In this document: piece by piece, positions 1-5,961 of the stretch | How positions within the stretch are numbered: position 1 is the stretch's first letter | How the letters are laid out: every line of letters starts with the position of its first letter | Source: an uncultured Lachnospiraceae bacterium | GTDB lineage: Bacteria > Bacillota > Clostridia > Lachnospirales > Lachnospiraceae | NCBI GenBank assembly: GCA_910584695.1 | Contig: CAJUBR010000093.1 | Location: forward strand, 1-8,570 | Direction: 5' to 3' | DNA length: 8,570 nucleotides | Program-made: the position numbers and the translations under genes | The notes under the pieces: model-generated | What the model was told of the DNA's origin: nothing | The model's input: only the letters and a program-made list of their open reading frames with translations | Databases searched by the model: none

Positions 1-113
1 CCATTTTTATCCTTTTTTTCACCGCATCCCACAGCAAATATACAAAATACCGCCATAATACAAATAGCAGAAAACATTCCTCTCGATAAATTTTTTCTTT
101 TTTCATATAACAT
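1..113 (-). CDS. Lipoprotein, N-terminal fragment (cut by window edge)
   Basis: Only the first 37 codons are inside the window; the rest continues past position 1. They encode a short basic N-terminus (residues 1-11, with K5, R6, K7 and R11), a hydrophobic stretch (about 13-28) and the sequence A27-V28-G29-C30. This is a type II signal peptide whose lipobox has Ala at -3, with Cys30 as the probable lipidated residue. Charged residues (E, K, K, D, K, N) follow at once, as is usual for a flexible tether. The mature protein would be anchored on the outer face of the cytoplasmic membrane. The start at 113 is supported by GGAG eight bases upstream. The gap to the GNAT stop is 27 bases with no terminator, so this is probably the next gene of the hisH-hisF-GNAT operon. 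The function cannot be told from this fragment. Confidence 0.72.
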   Translation of the reverse strand, partial: MLYEKRKNLSRGMFSAICIMAVFCIFAVGCGEKKDKN

Positions 114-140
114 AATTTCAACTCCATTTTTTAAACTACT

Positions 141-554
141 TTATAAATACTGCATCATCCCAGGTCCCAGATGCTCTGTCGGTCTGGTAAAAAAACCATG
201 TTTTTCATAAAATTTTTCTCTGCCTTTCGCACACATGAGACAAAGCATCATCTGGGAGTCCTCTGCACGAAGATGATTCACATATTGAATAAGTGCATTT
301 AATACCGTGGAACCAACCCCTATACGCTGACTGCTTGGAATGACAATCAAATCCTGAATATAGCAGACGACCGCTCCATCCCCTACAATCCTTCCCATTC
401 CAACTAAATTGTTGCCGTCATAAGCTCCAATAATATGAATGCTGTTTTTCAATGCTGTTTCGGCCTGCTTTCTCTCTAATTTTTTCCATCCCACCTGTGC
501 CCGAAGCTTCAGATAATCTTCCACCGTAATTGTATTTTCTTTTAATATTATCAT
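141..554 (-). CDS. GNAT family N-acetyltransferase
   Basis: A 137-residue single-domain acetyltransferase, the usual size for a stand-alone GNAT enzyme. Such proteins move the acetyl group of acetyl-CoA onto a primary amine; the substrate here cannot be read from sequence. The central strand and pyrophosphate loop are clear (QDLIVIP at 67-73, then Q76-R77-x-G79-x-G81), and the motif B region FYEKHGF is at 115-121. The C-terminus ends in PTEHLGPGMMQYL, which I associate with a family of small clostridial GNATs. An ATG at 575 would add seven residues and overlap hisF by 20 bases. I prefer the ATG at 554, one base after the hisF stop (TAA-G-ATG), because the protein then begins at the expected family position. 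Neither start has a good ribosome binding site, so translation probably depends on ribosomes finishing hisF. Confidence 0.87.
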   Translation of the reverse strand: MIILKENTITVEDYLKLRAQVGWKKLERKQAETALKNSIHIIGAYDGNNLVGMGRIVGDGAVVCYIQDLIVIPSSQRIGVGSTVLNALIQYVNHLRAEDSQMMLCLMCAKGREKFYEKHGFFTRPTEHLGPGMMQYL

Positions 555-555
555 C

Positions 556-1317
556 TTATAATCTGACTGGTACATCTTTTTTTTGCAGATATTGTTTTAA
601 ATCCACAATCTCTAATTCTTTATAATGAAATAAAGATGCTGCTAAAGCTGCATCAGCTTTCCCCTTTGTTAGTGCATCATAAAAATGTTCTTTCTTTCCT
701 GCCCCGCCCGAAGCAATCACGGGAATAGAAACATTTTCACTGATTGTTTTTGTAAGTTCAATATCATATCCCGCTTTTGTTCCATCACAATCCATGCTGG
801 TAAGCAGTATCTCTCCTGCTCCCATTTTTTCTGCCTTCATGGCCCATTCAACGGCATCTAATCCGACATCAATTCTTCCGCCATTCTTAAATACATTCCA
901 GCCGGAACCATCTTCTCTTTGCTTGGCGTCAATTGCCACCACTACACACTGGCTCCCAAACTTATCTGCCGCATCACTGATCAGTTTAGGTGTATTGATT
1001 GCCGAAGAGTTAATGGAAATCTTATCCGCCCCTTCCCGTAAGATAGCCTTAAAATCCTCCACACTCCGGATTCCTCCACCCACGGTAAACGGAATAAATA
1101 CGGTTTCGGCTACTCTTCGTACCATATCAATTACAATATTTCTTGCATCGGAAGAAGCAGTAATATCCAAAAACACCAGTTCATCTGCTCCAGCCGCATC
1201 GTAGGCCTTTGCAACTTCTACCGGATCACCGGCATCCTTTAAATTAACGAAATTAATGCCTTTTACAACCCGTCCTCCTGTCACATCCAGACATGGAATA
1301 ATTCTCTTTGTATGCAT
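556..1317 (-). CDS. hisF: Imidazole glycerol phosphate synthase, cyclase subunit HisF
   Basis: HisF is the (beta/alpha)8-barrel half of imidazole glycerol phosphate synthase. It uses ammonia channelled from HisH to turn PRFAR into imidazole glycerol phosphate, for histidine, and AICAR, which returns to purine synthesis. At 253 residues it is full length. Both catalytic aspartates are in place: D11 in the N-terminal IIPCLDV segment and D130 in VVVAID. The two phosphate-binding loops are present as GGGIRS (80-85) and ASGGAG (202-207), and the late-barrel ASLFHY segment is at 227-232. The start at 1317 lies one base after the hisH stop. The ribosome binding site AAGGAGG is inside the last codons of hisH, so the two subunits are translationally coupled, which suits a 1:1 cytoplasmic complex. 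It is followed by a GNAT gene rather than the hisIE often found after hisF. Confidence 0.98.
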   Translation of the reverse strand: MHTKRIIPCLDVTGGRVVKGINFVNLKDAGDPVEVAKAYDAAGADELVFLDITASSDARNIVIDMVRRVAETVFIPFTVGGGIRSVEDFKAILREGADKISINSSAINTPKLISDAADKFGSQCVVVAIDAKQREDGSGWNVFKNGGRIDVGLDAVEWAMKAEKMGAGEILLTSMDCDGTKAGYDIELTKTISENVSIPVIASGGAGKKEHFYDALTKGKADAALAASLFHYKELEIVDLKQYLQKKDVPVRL

Positions 1318-1318
1318 A

Positions 1319-1948
1319 TTAACACCCCTCCTTTTGCGGAGATTTCAGAGAAAGAAAATTCTCAAGTATCTTAAGTCCCACGGTACTGCTTTTTTCCGGA
1401 TGGAACTGGCATGCAAATATATTATCCTTTTCAATGCTGGCATGAATCGGAACGGCATAATGTGTAGTCGCAGCAACCTCATCTTCATTTTCAGCCGTCA
1501 GATAATAGGAGTGAACAAAATATACATAAGGTTTTTCTTTTATTCCCTTAAATAACGCTGCATCTTTTTTTATCTCCAAAGAATTCCATCCCATATGCGG
1601 AATTTTAAGACCCTTTGAATCCGGAATCTTTTGAATCGTCCCTTTTAAGAGTCCGAGACCTGTGACACCTGGTGTTTCCTCGCTGCTTTCATATAAAAGC
1701 TGTAACCCGAGACAGATTCCCAGAAACGGAATTTGATTATCAATCACATCATAAATCACCTGATCTAACTTGTACTCCTTAAGTTTACCCATAGCGTCAC
1801 CGAAACTGCCCACACCGGGTAATATTACTTTCTCACTGGCAAAAATTTCGTCTCTGTCTCTTGTGATCCGGACATCCTGCCCAAGATATTCGATTGCTTT
1901 TTCCACACTTTTAATATTCCCGGCATCATAATCCAGTATTGCTATCAT
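1319..1948 (-). CDS. hisH: Imidazole glycerol phosphate synthase, glutaminase subunit HisH
   Basis: HisH is the class I glutamine amidotransferase partner of HisF. It hydrolyses glutamine and passes ammonia through the HisF barrel. The 209-residue length is normal. The catalytic triad is intact: nucleophile Cys79 in LGICLG, with His183 and Glu185 in QFHPEKS. The oxyanion-side motif PGVGSFG is at 44-50, and the conserved PHMGWN segment, expected at the HisF interface, is at 117-122. The N-terminus IAILDYDAGN matches the usual start of the family. The ribosome binding site is moderate (GGAAGTGAG roughly ten bases before the ATG). It lies 45 bases after the acidic membrane protein gene with no terminator between, so it is probably read from the promoter near 3720. 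Only hisH and hisF are seen here; the other histidine genes must lie elsewhere. Confidence 0.98.
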   Translation of the reverse strand: MIAILDYDAGNIKSVEKAIEYLGQDVRITRDRDEIFASEKVILPGVGSFGDAMGKLKEYKLDQVIYDVIDNQIPFLGICLGLQLLYESSEETPGVTGLGLLKGTIQKIPDSKGLKIPHMGWNSLEIKKDAALFKGIKEKPYVYFVHSYYLTAENEDEVAATTHYAVPIHASIEKDNIFACQFHPEKSSTVGLKILENFLSLKSPQKEGC

Positions 1949-1993
1949 TTACTCACTTCCCATTCTTATGTCTTTCTTCTTCGTAAGATAAAA

Positions 1994-3541
1994 TTACTGC
2001 TCATCCGTATTCACTATGTTCTGGGTATAACCCTTAACCACCTGAACATACTGGTCATTTTCCATTTTATTCAATTCCACAGCCTGTTCCACAGAAATAC
2101 CATATCTTTTTGACAATGTTTCCTGAATTTTGGCAAATGAATCATCCATATCTTTCGTAATTCCAAGTTCCCCTGCCTCATCATAATGTTCGTAATATTT
2201 ATCTATCCCCCGTAAAAGAGCATCCAATGCCTTTTCCTCTCTCTTCAGTTGGAGATTGTTCTCATAGGATTCATAAAGACGTTCTACATACATAACTGTA
2301 TAAATACGATCCTTTAACTCTTTATCTTTTTCCTTAACATCAATGCCAACAATTTCATCATACGCTTTTCTGTATTTGTGACTTGAAAAATAATTTGCCG
2401 CCTTTTCGATTGCCTGTACGTAATTGACGTTATTTACACCAATATATAAGAAAAGAACACCTCCTAAAAATAGGGAAAAGATAAACAATACTGCAAATGT
2501 ATTTAATTTCTTTTCCGGTTCCTTATCCTTTTCTGCCTCCTGTTTCCGCTGTTCAGCCCTTAACTTCTTTTTCTCATTATTTTGTTGTGCCTTTGCAGCC
2601 TTTTTTGCTTTTGCAGCTTCTGCTTTTTCTTTTTTTGCTTCTTTGTCAGCCTCCTTTTTTGCTTTTTTTGCTTCCTTCTTTGCCTCAATCTCCTTTAACT
2701 CTTCTTCTGATAGTTCATCATCTTCATCGGGATCCCCAAATAAAATCTGCATAAACGGATTGCTCTTTTTTCCAGTCATTTGTTCCTTGTCAGAAAGACC
2801 TCCTGTCTCTTTCACCTTATCTGTATCAGCGGTATTTGATAATTGATCATTTCCTTCTGCACTTTTGATTCCATCAGACATCATACCATCACCCATATCA
2901 AAGGATGAAATCAAATCATCTAACGAATCAGATCCATTATCCGAATCCACTTTCCCGCTTTCGTTCTTCACTGCTTCGCCGTCGGACGATCCCAACAGGT
3001 TATCCAAAAACTGATCTGCATTAAAGGTATCCTCATTCAGATTATCATGATATTCATCAGCCGAACCCTCCGAAAACATTTCCGTCATCTGTTTAGTTTC
3101 TTTTTCAGATACGTCTTCATTTACTGATTGCCGGCTTTCTTTATCTTCTTTATCATAGAAATCGTCTATTTCCAAATCACCTTCAAATTCTTTCAGAATA
3201 TCATCCAGATTACTTTCTGGAACATCATTCAGCTTTGTAATATCAACATCTTCAAAGTCAATATCCGAAAAATCAACATCACCGATATCCATATCTGCAA
3301 GATGATCCAGTTGATCTAATTCATCTATTTGTTCTTCTGAAAAATGCAGATCAGATGCTTCTTTGATTTGGCCGGCATCCTGTTCTAAATCCATATTAAA
3401 GACTTCTTCTTCTGACATAGTCTTTTGGCTCATCTGTTTTTCCTTTAATATCTGACCGTCTAATTCATCTTCAATTTTATGATCCAAGTCTTTATCTAAC
3501 GAAATTTCATTCAATAGATTATCAAGATAATTCTCATCCAT
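1994..3541 (-). CDS. Acidic single-pass membrane protein of unknown function
   Basis: I do not recognise this 515-residue protein. Residues 1-280 are very acidic and low in complexity, so probably disordered. They contain a five-residue repeat of the form D-hydrophobic-D-(I/F)-x, four times in tandem at 83-102, and four copies of an (L)-D-(N/D)-(L/I)-(L/I) motif at about 6-10, 112-116, 179-183 and 207-211. Residues 281-345 are almost only K, A and E and probably form a long charged helix. A transmembrane segment (about 348-369) follows. By the positive-inside rule the N-terminus is cytoplasmic. The C-terminal 145 residues are then extracytoplasmic, helical and reminiscent of tetratricopeptide repeats (YFSSHKYRKAYDEIV), but no family can be named. 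The start is supported by AGAGGTG seven bases upstream. It is the first gene of the probable operon with hisH and hisF, although nothing in it points to histidine metabolism. Confidence 0.9.
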   Translation of the reverse strand: MDENYLDNLLNEISLDKDLDHKIEDELDGQILKEKQMSQKTMSEEEVFNMDLEQDAGQIKEASDLHFSEEQIDELDQLDHLADMDIGDVDFSDIDFEDVDITKLNDVPESNLDDILKEFEGDLEIDDFYDKEDKESRQSVNEDVSEKETKQMTEMFSEGSADEYHDNLNEDTFNADQFLDNLLGSSDGEAVKNESGKVDSDNGSDSLDDLISSFDMGDGMMSDGIKSAEGNDQLSNTADTDKVKETGGLSDKEQMTGKKSNPFMQILFGDPDEDDELSEEELKEIEAKKEAKKAKKEADKEAKKEKAEAAKAKKAAKAQQNNEKKKLRAEQRKQEAEKDKEPEKKLNTFAVLFIFSLFLGGVLFLYIGVNNVNYVQAIEKAANYFSSHKYRKAYDEIVGIDVKEKDKELKDRIYTVMYVERLYESYENNLQLKREEKALDALLRGIDKYYEHYDEAGELGITKDMDDSFAKIQETLSKRYGISVEQAVELNKMENDQYVQVVKGYTQNIVNTDEQ

Positions 3542-3599
3542 AAAGGCACCTCTCTATTCACATATTTATCTGTATCATCCATATCTTTCAGTCAAATAC

Positions 3600-3687
3600 C
3601 CTGCAGCAAAGCTGTGAAGTATTCGCCCCCCCACGGCATTCGCCAAATAGAGCTGCAAGCAAGGCTACCTGGCTCGTTGCTCACAGG
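3600..3687 (-). other. GC-rich foldable element in the leader of the left operon
   Basis: This stretch is about 57 % G+C (50 of the 87 bases from 3601), far above its surroundings, and no gene covers it. Its two ends pair: 3600-3603 with 3684-3687 (CCTG/CAGG) and 3605-3609 with 3677-3681 (AGCAA/TTGCT), separated by a small internal loop. Inside are GAGC/GCTC (3650-3653 with 3672-3675), a GGC-ATTC-GCC mini hairpin at 3635-3644, a direct repeat ATTCGCC (3621, 3638) and a run of seven C on plus (3626-3632). It lies between the proposed minus promoter at 3707-3735 and the 3541 start, so it would be transcribed in a leader of about 160 bases. It could be a cis-regulatory RNA, a dispersed intergenic repeat, or both. 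The minus-strand assignment assumes it acts as RNA in that leader. I cannot match it to a known riboswitch. Confidence 0.45.
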
Positions 3688-3706
3688 AATAAAAACAAAC
3701 ACAGTT

Positions 3707-3735
3707 ATTGTACCATACCTTTTTCATTTTAACAA
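3707..3735 (-). promoter_or_regulatory. Promoter for the acidic protein-hisH-hisF operon
   Basis: On the minus strand a -35 box TTGTTA (3735-3730) and a -10 box TACAAT (3712-3707) are separated by exactly 17 bases, the optimum for the housekeeping sigma factor. Transcription would start near 3700, giving a leader of about 160 bases that contains the GC-rich element. A second TTGACT at 3595-3590 lies closer to the gene but has no convincing -10 at a normal distance. Confidence 0.55.
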
Positions 3736-3770
3736 GAAAGGCTGTAAAATATATGAAATTTTTGGAGGTA

Positions 3771-3799
3771 TTGATTTTTGTCATTATCTATTATATAAT
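3771..3799 (+). promoter_or_regulatory. Promoter for the DUF6465-like gene
   Basis: TTGATT (3771-3776) and a perfect TATAAT (3794-3799) are separated by 17 bases. The start of transcription would be near 3806, about 30 bases before the ATG at 3836, which leaves just enough room for the AAGGAGG ribosome binding site. It is one of the best housekeeping-type promoters in the window and points away from the minus-strand operon promoter about 40 bases to its left. Confidence 0.68.
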
Positions 3800-3835
3800 A
3801 AAAGTGTTTATATTGGTTGGAAGGAGGGATGGTAT

Positions 3836-4036
3836 ATGAAATCTACTTTATATGTTGAATATCAGGAAAAACAGTTAGATGAAAAGGATTTAGTTGCCAG
3901 AGCAAAGAAAATTTGGACTAATAATGGTAAGAAGGTATCAGAACTTACATCACTTCAGTTATACGTAAAGCCGGAAGAAAATATGGCATACTGTGTATTT
4001 AATGATGATATCAGAGACGAATTTACATTAGACTGA
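3836..4036 (+). CDS. Small DUF6465-like protein
   Basis: A 66-residue soluble protein with no signal peptide or membrane segment. The pattern TLYVEYQxK (4-12), then KKIWTNNGKKVSEL (24-37), then LYVKPEENMAYCVFND (42-57) matches my memory of the DUF6465 proteins common in Lachnospiraceae. These have no known biochemical function, and the assignment needs a profile search. The frame is open further upstream to a GTG at 3614, but that part crosses the promoter and the GC-rich element. The ATG at 3836 has AAGGAGG (3821-3827) eight bases ahead and begins MKSTLYVEYQ as the family does, so I take it as the start. This is the only plus-strand gene: it has its own promoter, stands alone, and ends in front of a strong terminator shared with cheV. 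Confidence 0.85.
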   Translation: MKSTLYVEYQEKQLDEKDLVARAKKIWTNNGKKVSELTSLQLYVKPEENMAYCVFNDDIRDEFTLD

Positions 4037-4042
4037 ATTTCT

Positions 4043-4085
4043 GATATACATTCAAAGAAACTGTTATACTAAGCGAATGTATATC
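4043..4085. repeat. Perfect 11-bp inverted repeat before the terminator
   Basis: GATATACATTC at 4043-4053 is matched by its exact reverse complement at 4075-4085, with a 21-base spacer. It starts six bases after the DUF6465-like stop codon. No T tract follows, so it is not a classical terminator. It could stabilise the 3' end of the mRNA or bind a dimeric regulator. The spacer holds TG-T-TATACT (4062-4070), which resembles an extended -10 box on plus but has no good -35. Confidence 0.55.
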
Positions 4086-4097
4086 GAATAAGATGAT

Positions 4098-4152
4098 AAA
4101 AAGCACAAACATAAGGTATCTTGAACACGATACCAACATGTTTGTGCTTTTT
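4098..4152. terminator. Bidirectional two-tier terminator
   Basis: AAAAAGCACAAACAT (4098-4112) pairs perfectly over 15 bases with 4138-4152. Inside it GGTATC (4115-4120) pairs with GATACC (4129-4134) around an eight-base loop, with a small AA/AAC internal loop between the tiers. The outer stem ends in A5 on the left and T5 on the right, so each strand gives a GC-containing hairpin followed by a U tract. It lies between two convergent genes, the DUF6465-like gene (plus) and cheV (minus), and should end transcription of both. Confidence 0.9.
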
Positions 4153-4213
4153 ATTCCTGCGGACAACGTTATTACTTTTTGAAAGCAGTCTGCCTATCTA
4201 TCTGTTGAATTTA

Positions 4214-5131
4214 TTAAGCTTCTCCTATCCCACTTATAATTAAATTATCAATACAGGAAACCAACTGTCCAATCTCCGGCTTTGAAATCTGTGCATCCGC
4301 ACCTAAGCGTTCCCCTTTCCGCTTCATATCTTCATTAATCAAAGAAGAAAATACAATAATCGGAAGATGCTTCAGTGCGTCATCACTACGTATCAACCGG
4401 ATTAATCGATGACCGTCCATCTGTGGCATCTCAATATCTGTGACAATACATTTTACACCATAGTCCACACCATTATTCTTTTTAAGCTGTAAAAGTTTAT
4501 CCCATGCTTCCTGCCCGTTTGCAAAGATATGTAAATTTGTATACCCTGCCTGAGTCAAAGAATCCGAAACCAGCTTCTGCAGCATTGGAGAATCTTCCAC
4601 AAGAAAAATCGGAATCGTATTTCTCTCCCGTTCTCCCAGTTCAGCCAACTCTGAAACTTTCAGACTTGTTTCAGGACAAATCTCTTCAACAATACGTTCA
4701 AAGTCCAACACAATAATTAAAGAATCCAATTTCTTGATAATCCCCGTTGCAATTCCTGCTCCCGGAGCATTTACAGTAGAATCCGGTTTCACGATATCCG
4801 TCCATGAAACACGGTGAATCCCTAATACCTGTTCCACATCAAATGCAATGTTCAGATTATTAAAATTGGTAACAATCAGCATATCGTTTTTATGTGGAGT
4901 CCTTTCAGGAAATCCCAATGCCTTTACAAGATTAATAGCCGTGATAATCGTATCCCTTGGCATAAAAATTCCTTCAATACAAGGATGAGAATTTGGCACC
5001 GGTGTAATATCCGTCATCGGTAAAATCTCACGAACCTTAGCAACATTAATTCCGTAATGATTGCCTGCTATTGTAAATTCCAATACCTCCAATTCATTGG
5101 TTCCGCTTTCTAATAAAATATTTGTATCCAT
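4214..5131 (-). CDS. cheV: Chemotaxis coupling protein CheV (CheW-receiver fusion)
   Basis: CheV joins a CheW-like coupling domain to a response-regulator receiver. It links chemoreceptors to the CheA kinase at the cell pole, and its phosphorylation tunes adaptation. In this 305-residue protein the CheW-like domain covers about 12-155 (LEFTIAGNHYGINVAKVREIL near the start, GIFMPRD at 54-60). The receiver covers about 173-300 with all key residues: acidic pair E179/D180, phospho-acceptor D232 in VTDIEMPQMDG, switch residue S262 and K284 in SKPE. It is the second gene after the lipoprotein, 14 bases downstream, and probably shares the promoter at 5933-5961. It ends toward the bidirectional terminator. 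No cheA, cheW or receptor gene is nearby, so it must act with partners encoded elsewhere. Its ribosome binding site is unusual (see the G7 entry). Confidence 0.95.
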   Translation of the reverse strand: MDTNILLESGTNELEVLEFTIAGNHYGINVAKVREILPMTDITPVPNSHPCIEGIFMPRDTIITAINLVKALGFPERTPHKNDMLIVTNFNNLNIAFDVEQVLGIHRVSWTDIVKPDSTVNAPGAGIATGIIKKLDSLIIVLDFERIVEEICPETSLKVSELAELGERERNTIPIFLVEDSPMLQKLVSDSLTQAGYTNLHIFANGQEAWDKLLQLKKNNGVDYGVKCIVTDIEMPQMDGHRLIRLIRSDDALKHLPIIVFSSLINEDMKRKGERLGADAQISKPEIGQLVSCIDNLIISGIGEA

Positions 5132-5136
5132 TATTA

Positions 5137-5145
5137 CCCCCCCTT
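5137..5145 (-). promoter_or_regulatory. G7-tract ribosome binding site of cheV
   Basis: The minus strand reads AAGGGGGGG, then TAATA, then the cheV ATG at 5131. Seven G in a row replace the usual AGGAGG. They can still pair with the CCUCC of 16S rRNA if one G-U pair is allowed. No other ribosome binding site is available in the 14-base gap to the lipoprotein stop. Confidence 0.7.
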
Positions 5146-5895
5146 TTATTTTAACATTTCTATGATATGTTCCGTATTATTACAGGCCACCTTCAATTGT
5201 ACCGAATCCAGATTATCTTTGATATCATCTGCAATCTGAAATACTAAAACAGCTTCCTGATTTTCATCCGGTTTTATCGTTGTTTCCAATGTTCCTAAAT
5301 CATTCAATAAAATCGTCAGCATCGGTTTAGCAGTCTTGGTTCCATTACAAACGATACTGTAATCAATCTCTTTTTCCATCAATGACACCGCAACGGCTTC
5401 TTTTGTTATGTCAGCCACATCAAAACGAACAACAAGAAGCTGATGGCCTTCCGGTGCTTCCAAAAAGACAGGATCATCCTCTTTTTCCGGATACCGGCTT
5501 GTAATCAAATAGTCTTTATATGTAATGGATGATCCGGAAATTCCTGCAATCTTTGCAATGTCCTTTTCACTGCCTGTAGAAATCTCAGATTCTTTATTAT
5601 CCTTTGATGATTCCATATTCGTTTGATCCTTTGTAGCTTCTTCCGTATCCGGCATTTGTGCAGTAGTTCCCTCCTCAGTGGAATTCAAATCTTTTGTACC
5701 TGCCGCCTCTTCTATCTGTTTTTCTCCATCATCCATACGGTCTATGTAATTCCCGGAATACTTAAGAAGTACGTCGGCTGCATACTCCGCAATGAGTTCT
5801 GTTTCTTCCTTTGTCAAATCTACTACAGTATTACAGCCTGATAACATCCCACTGCAAAAAATAAAAAAAATAAAACATACTATCTTCCTTGGCAT
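5146..5895 (-). CDS. Lipoprotein with acidic linker and C-terminal beta domain
   Basis: A 249-residue exported lipoprotein of unknown function. R3 and K4, a hydrophobic core (5-17) and L18-S19-G20-C21 form a textbook lipobox with Cys21 as lipidation site. A short conserved-looking segment follows (LTKEETELIAEYAADVLLKY, 27-46), then an acidic Ser/Thr/Glu-rich linker (about 57-115). The C-terminal domain (about 117-249) has alternating strands such as HQLLVVRFDVAD and EAVLVFQIAD. It resembles the immunoglobulin-like DUF4352 type, but weakly. The frame is open to an ATG at 5913, which has no ribosome binding site; the ATG at 5895 has AGAGGGA five bases upstream and gives a compact signal peptide, so I use it. 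It precedes cheV by 14 bases and follows the kinase gene, so it may belong to the same envelope signalling context. Confidence 0.88.
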   Translation of the reverse strand: MPRKIVCFIFFIFCSGMLSGCNTVVDLTKEETELIAEYAADVLLKYSGNYIDRMDDGEKQIEEAAGTKDLNSTEEGTTAQMPDTEEATKDQTNMESSKDNKESEISTGSEKDIAKIAGISGSSITYKDYLITSRYPEKEDDPVFLEAPEGHQLLVVRFDVADITKEAVAVSLMEKEIDYSIVCNGTKTAKPMLTILLNDLGTLETTIKPDENQEAVLVFQIADDIKDNLDSVQLKVACNNTEHIIEMLK

Positions 5896-5900
5896 AATCG

Positions 5901-5907
5901 TCCCTCT
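5901..5907 (-). promoter_or_regulatory. Ribosome binding site that sets the lipoprotein start
   Basis: AGAGGGA on the minus strand ends five bases before the ATG at 5895. The alternative ATG at 5913 has only A+T-rich sequence before it, so this site decides in favour of the shorter protein. Confidence 0.75.
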
Positions 5908-5932
5908 ATTCATAATTATTTATACTGGGATT

Positions 5933-5961
5933 ATTCTAACATGAAACAATGATTTCTTCAA
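5933..5961 (-). promoter_or_regulatory. Promoter for the lipoprotein-cheV operon
   Basis: On the minus strand TTGAAG (5961-5956) and TAGAAT (5938-5933) are 17 bases apart, and the -10 box is extended by TG one base upstream (TG-T-TAGAAT). The -35 box overlaps the stop codon of the kinase gene. It would start a transcript near 5926, about 30 bases before the lipoprotein ATG. No terminator is visible after the kinase, so read-through from the two-component genes is also likely. Confidence 0.6.

Noticed and set aside
794..1204. 136-residue plus-strand open frame inside hisF
   Set aside because: It lies fully antisense to a gene with intact catalytic residues and resembles no protein family.
2580..2700. 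Low-complexity T/C-rich tract on plus that could be taken for a DNA repeat array
   Set aside because: It is explained by AAA/GAA/GCA codons for the K/E/A-rich helix of the acidic protein, with no regular unit length.
2424..2846. Open plus-strand frames over the acidic protein gene, rich in Ser and Phe
   Set aside because: They are the antisense of the K/A/E-rich helix codons. They have no ribosome binding site, and the minus-strand frame has a clear start, domain order and operon context.
3236..3295. Tandem D-x-D-x-x repeat read as a pentapeptide-repeat or calcium-binding domain
   Set aside because: Pentapeptide-repeat proteins follow A(D/N)Lxx over many more coils, and RTX-type calcium repeats need glycines. 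Only four copies are present, so it is reported as an acidic repeat without a function.
3322..3346. FSEEQIDEL in the acidic protein (residues 67-75), similar to the CheY-binding N-terminus of FliM (LSQxEIDALL)
   Set aside because: The match is short, internal and within an acidic low-complexity region where such strings arise by chance. The nearby cheV makes it tempting but adds no evidence.
3566..3595. Second minus-strand promoter with TTGACT at 3595-3590
   Set aside because: At 17 bases the -10 candidate is CAGATA, a poor match. Better hexamers need spacers of 15 or 19 bases. The TTGTTA-17-TACAAT pair upstream is stronger.
3614..3835. Longer form of the DUF6465-like protein starting at a GTG
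   Set aside because: The extra 74 codons run across the GC-rich element and the promoter, and the ATG at 3836 has a strong ribosome binding site.
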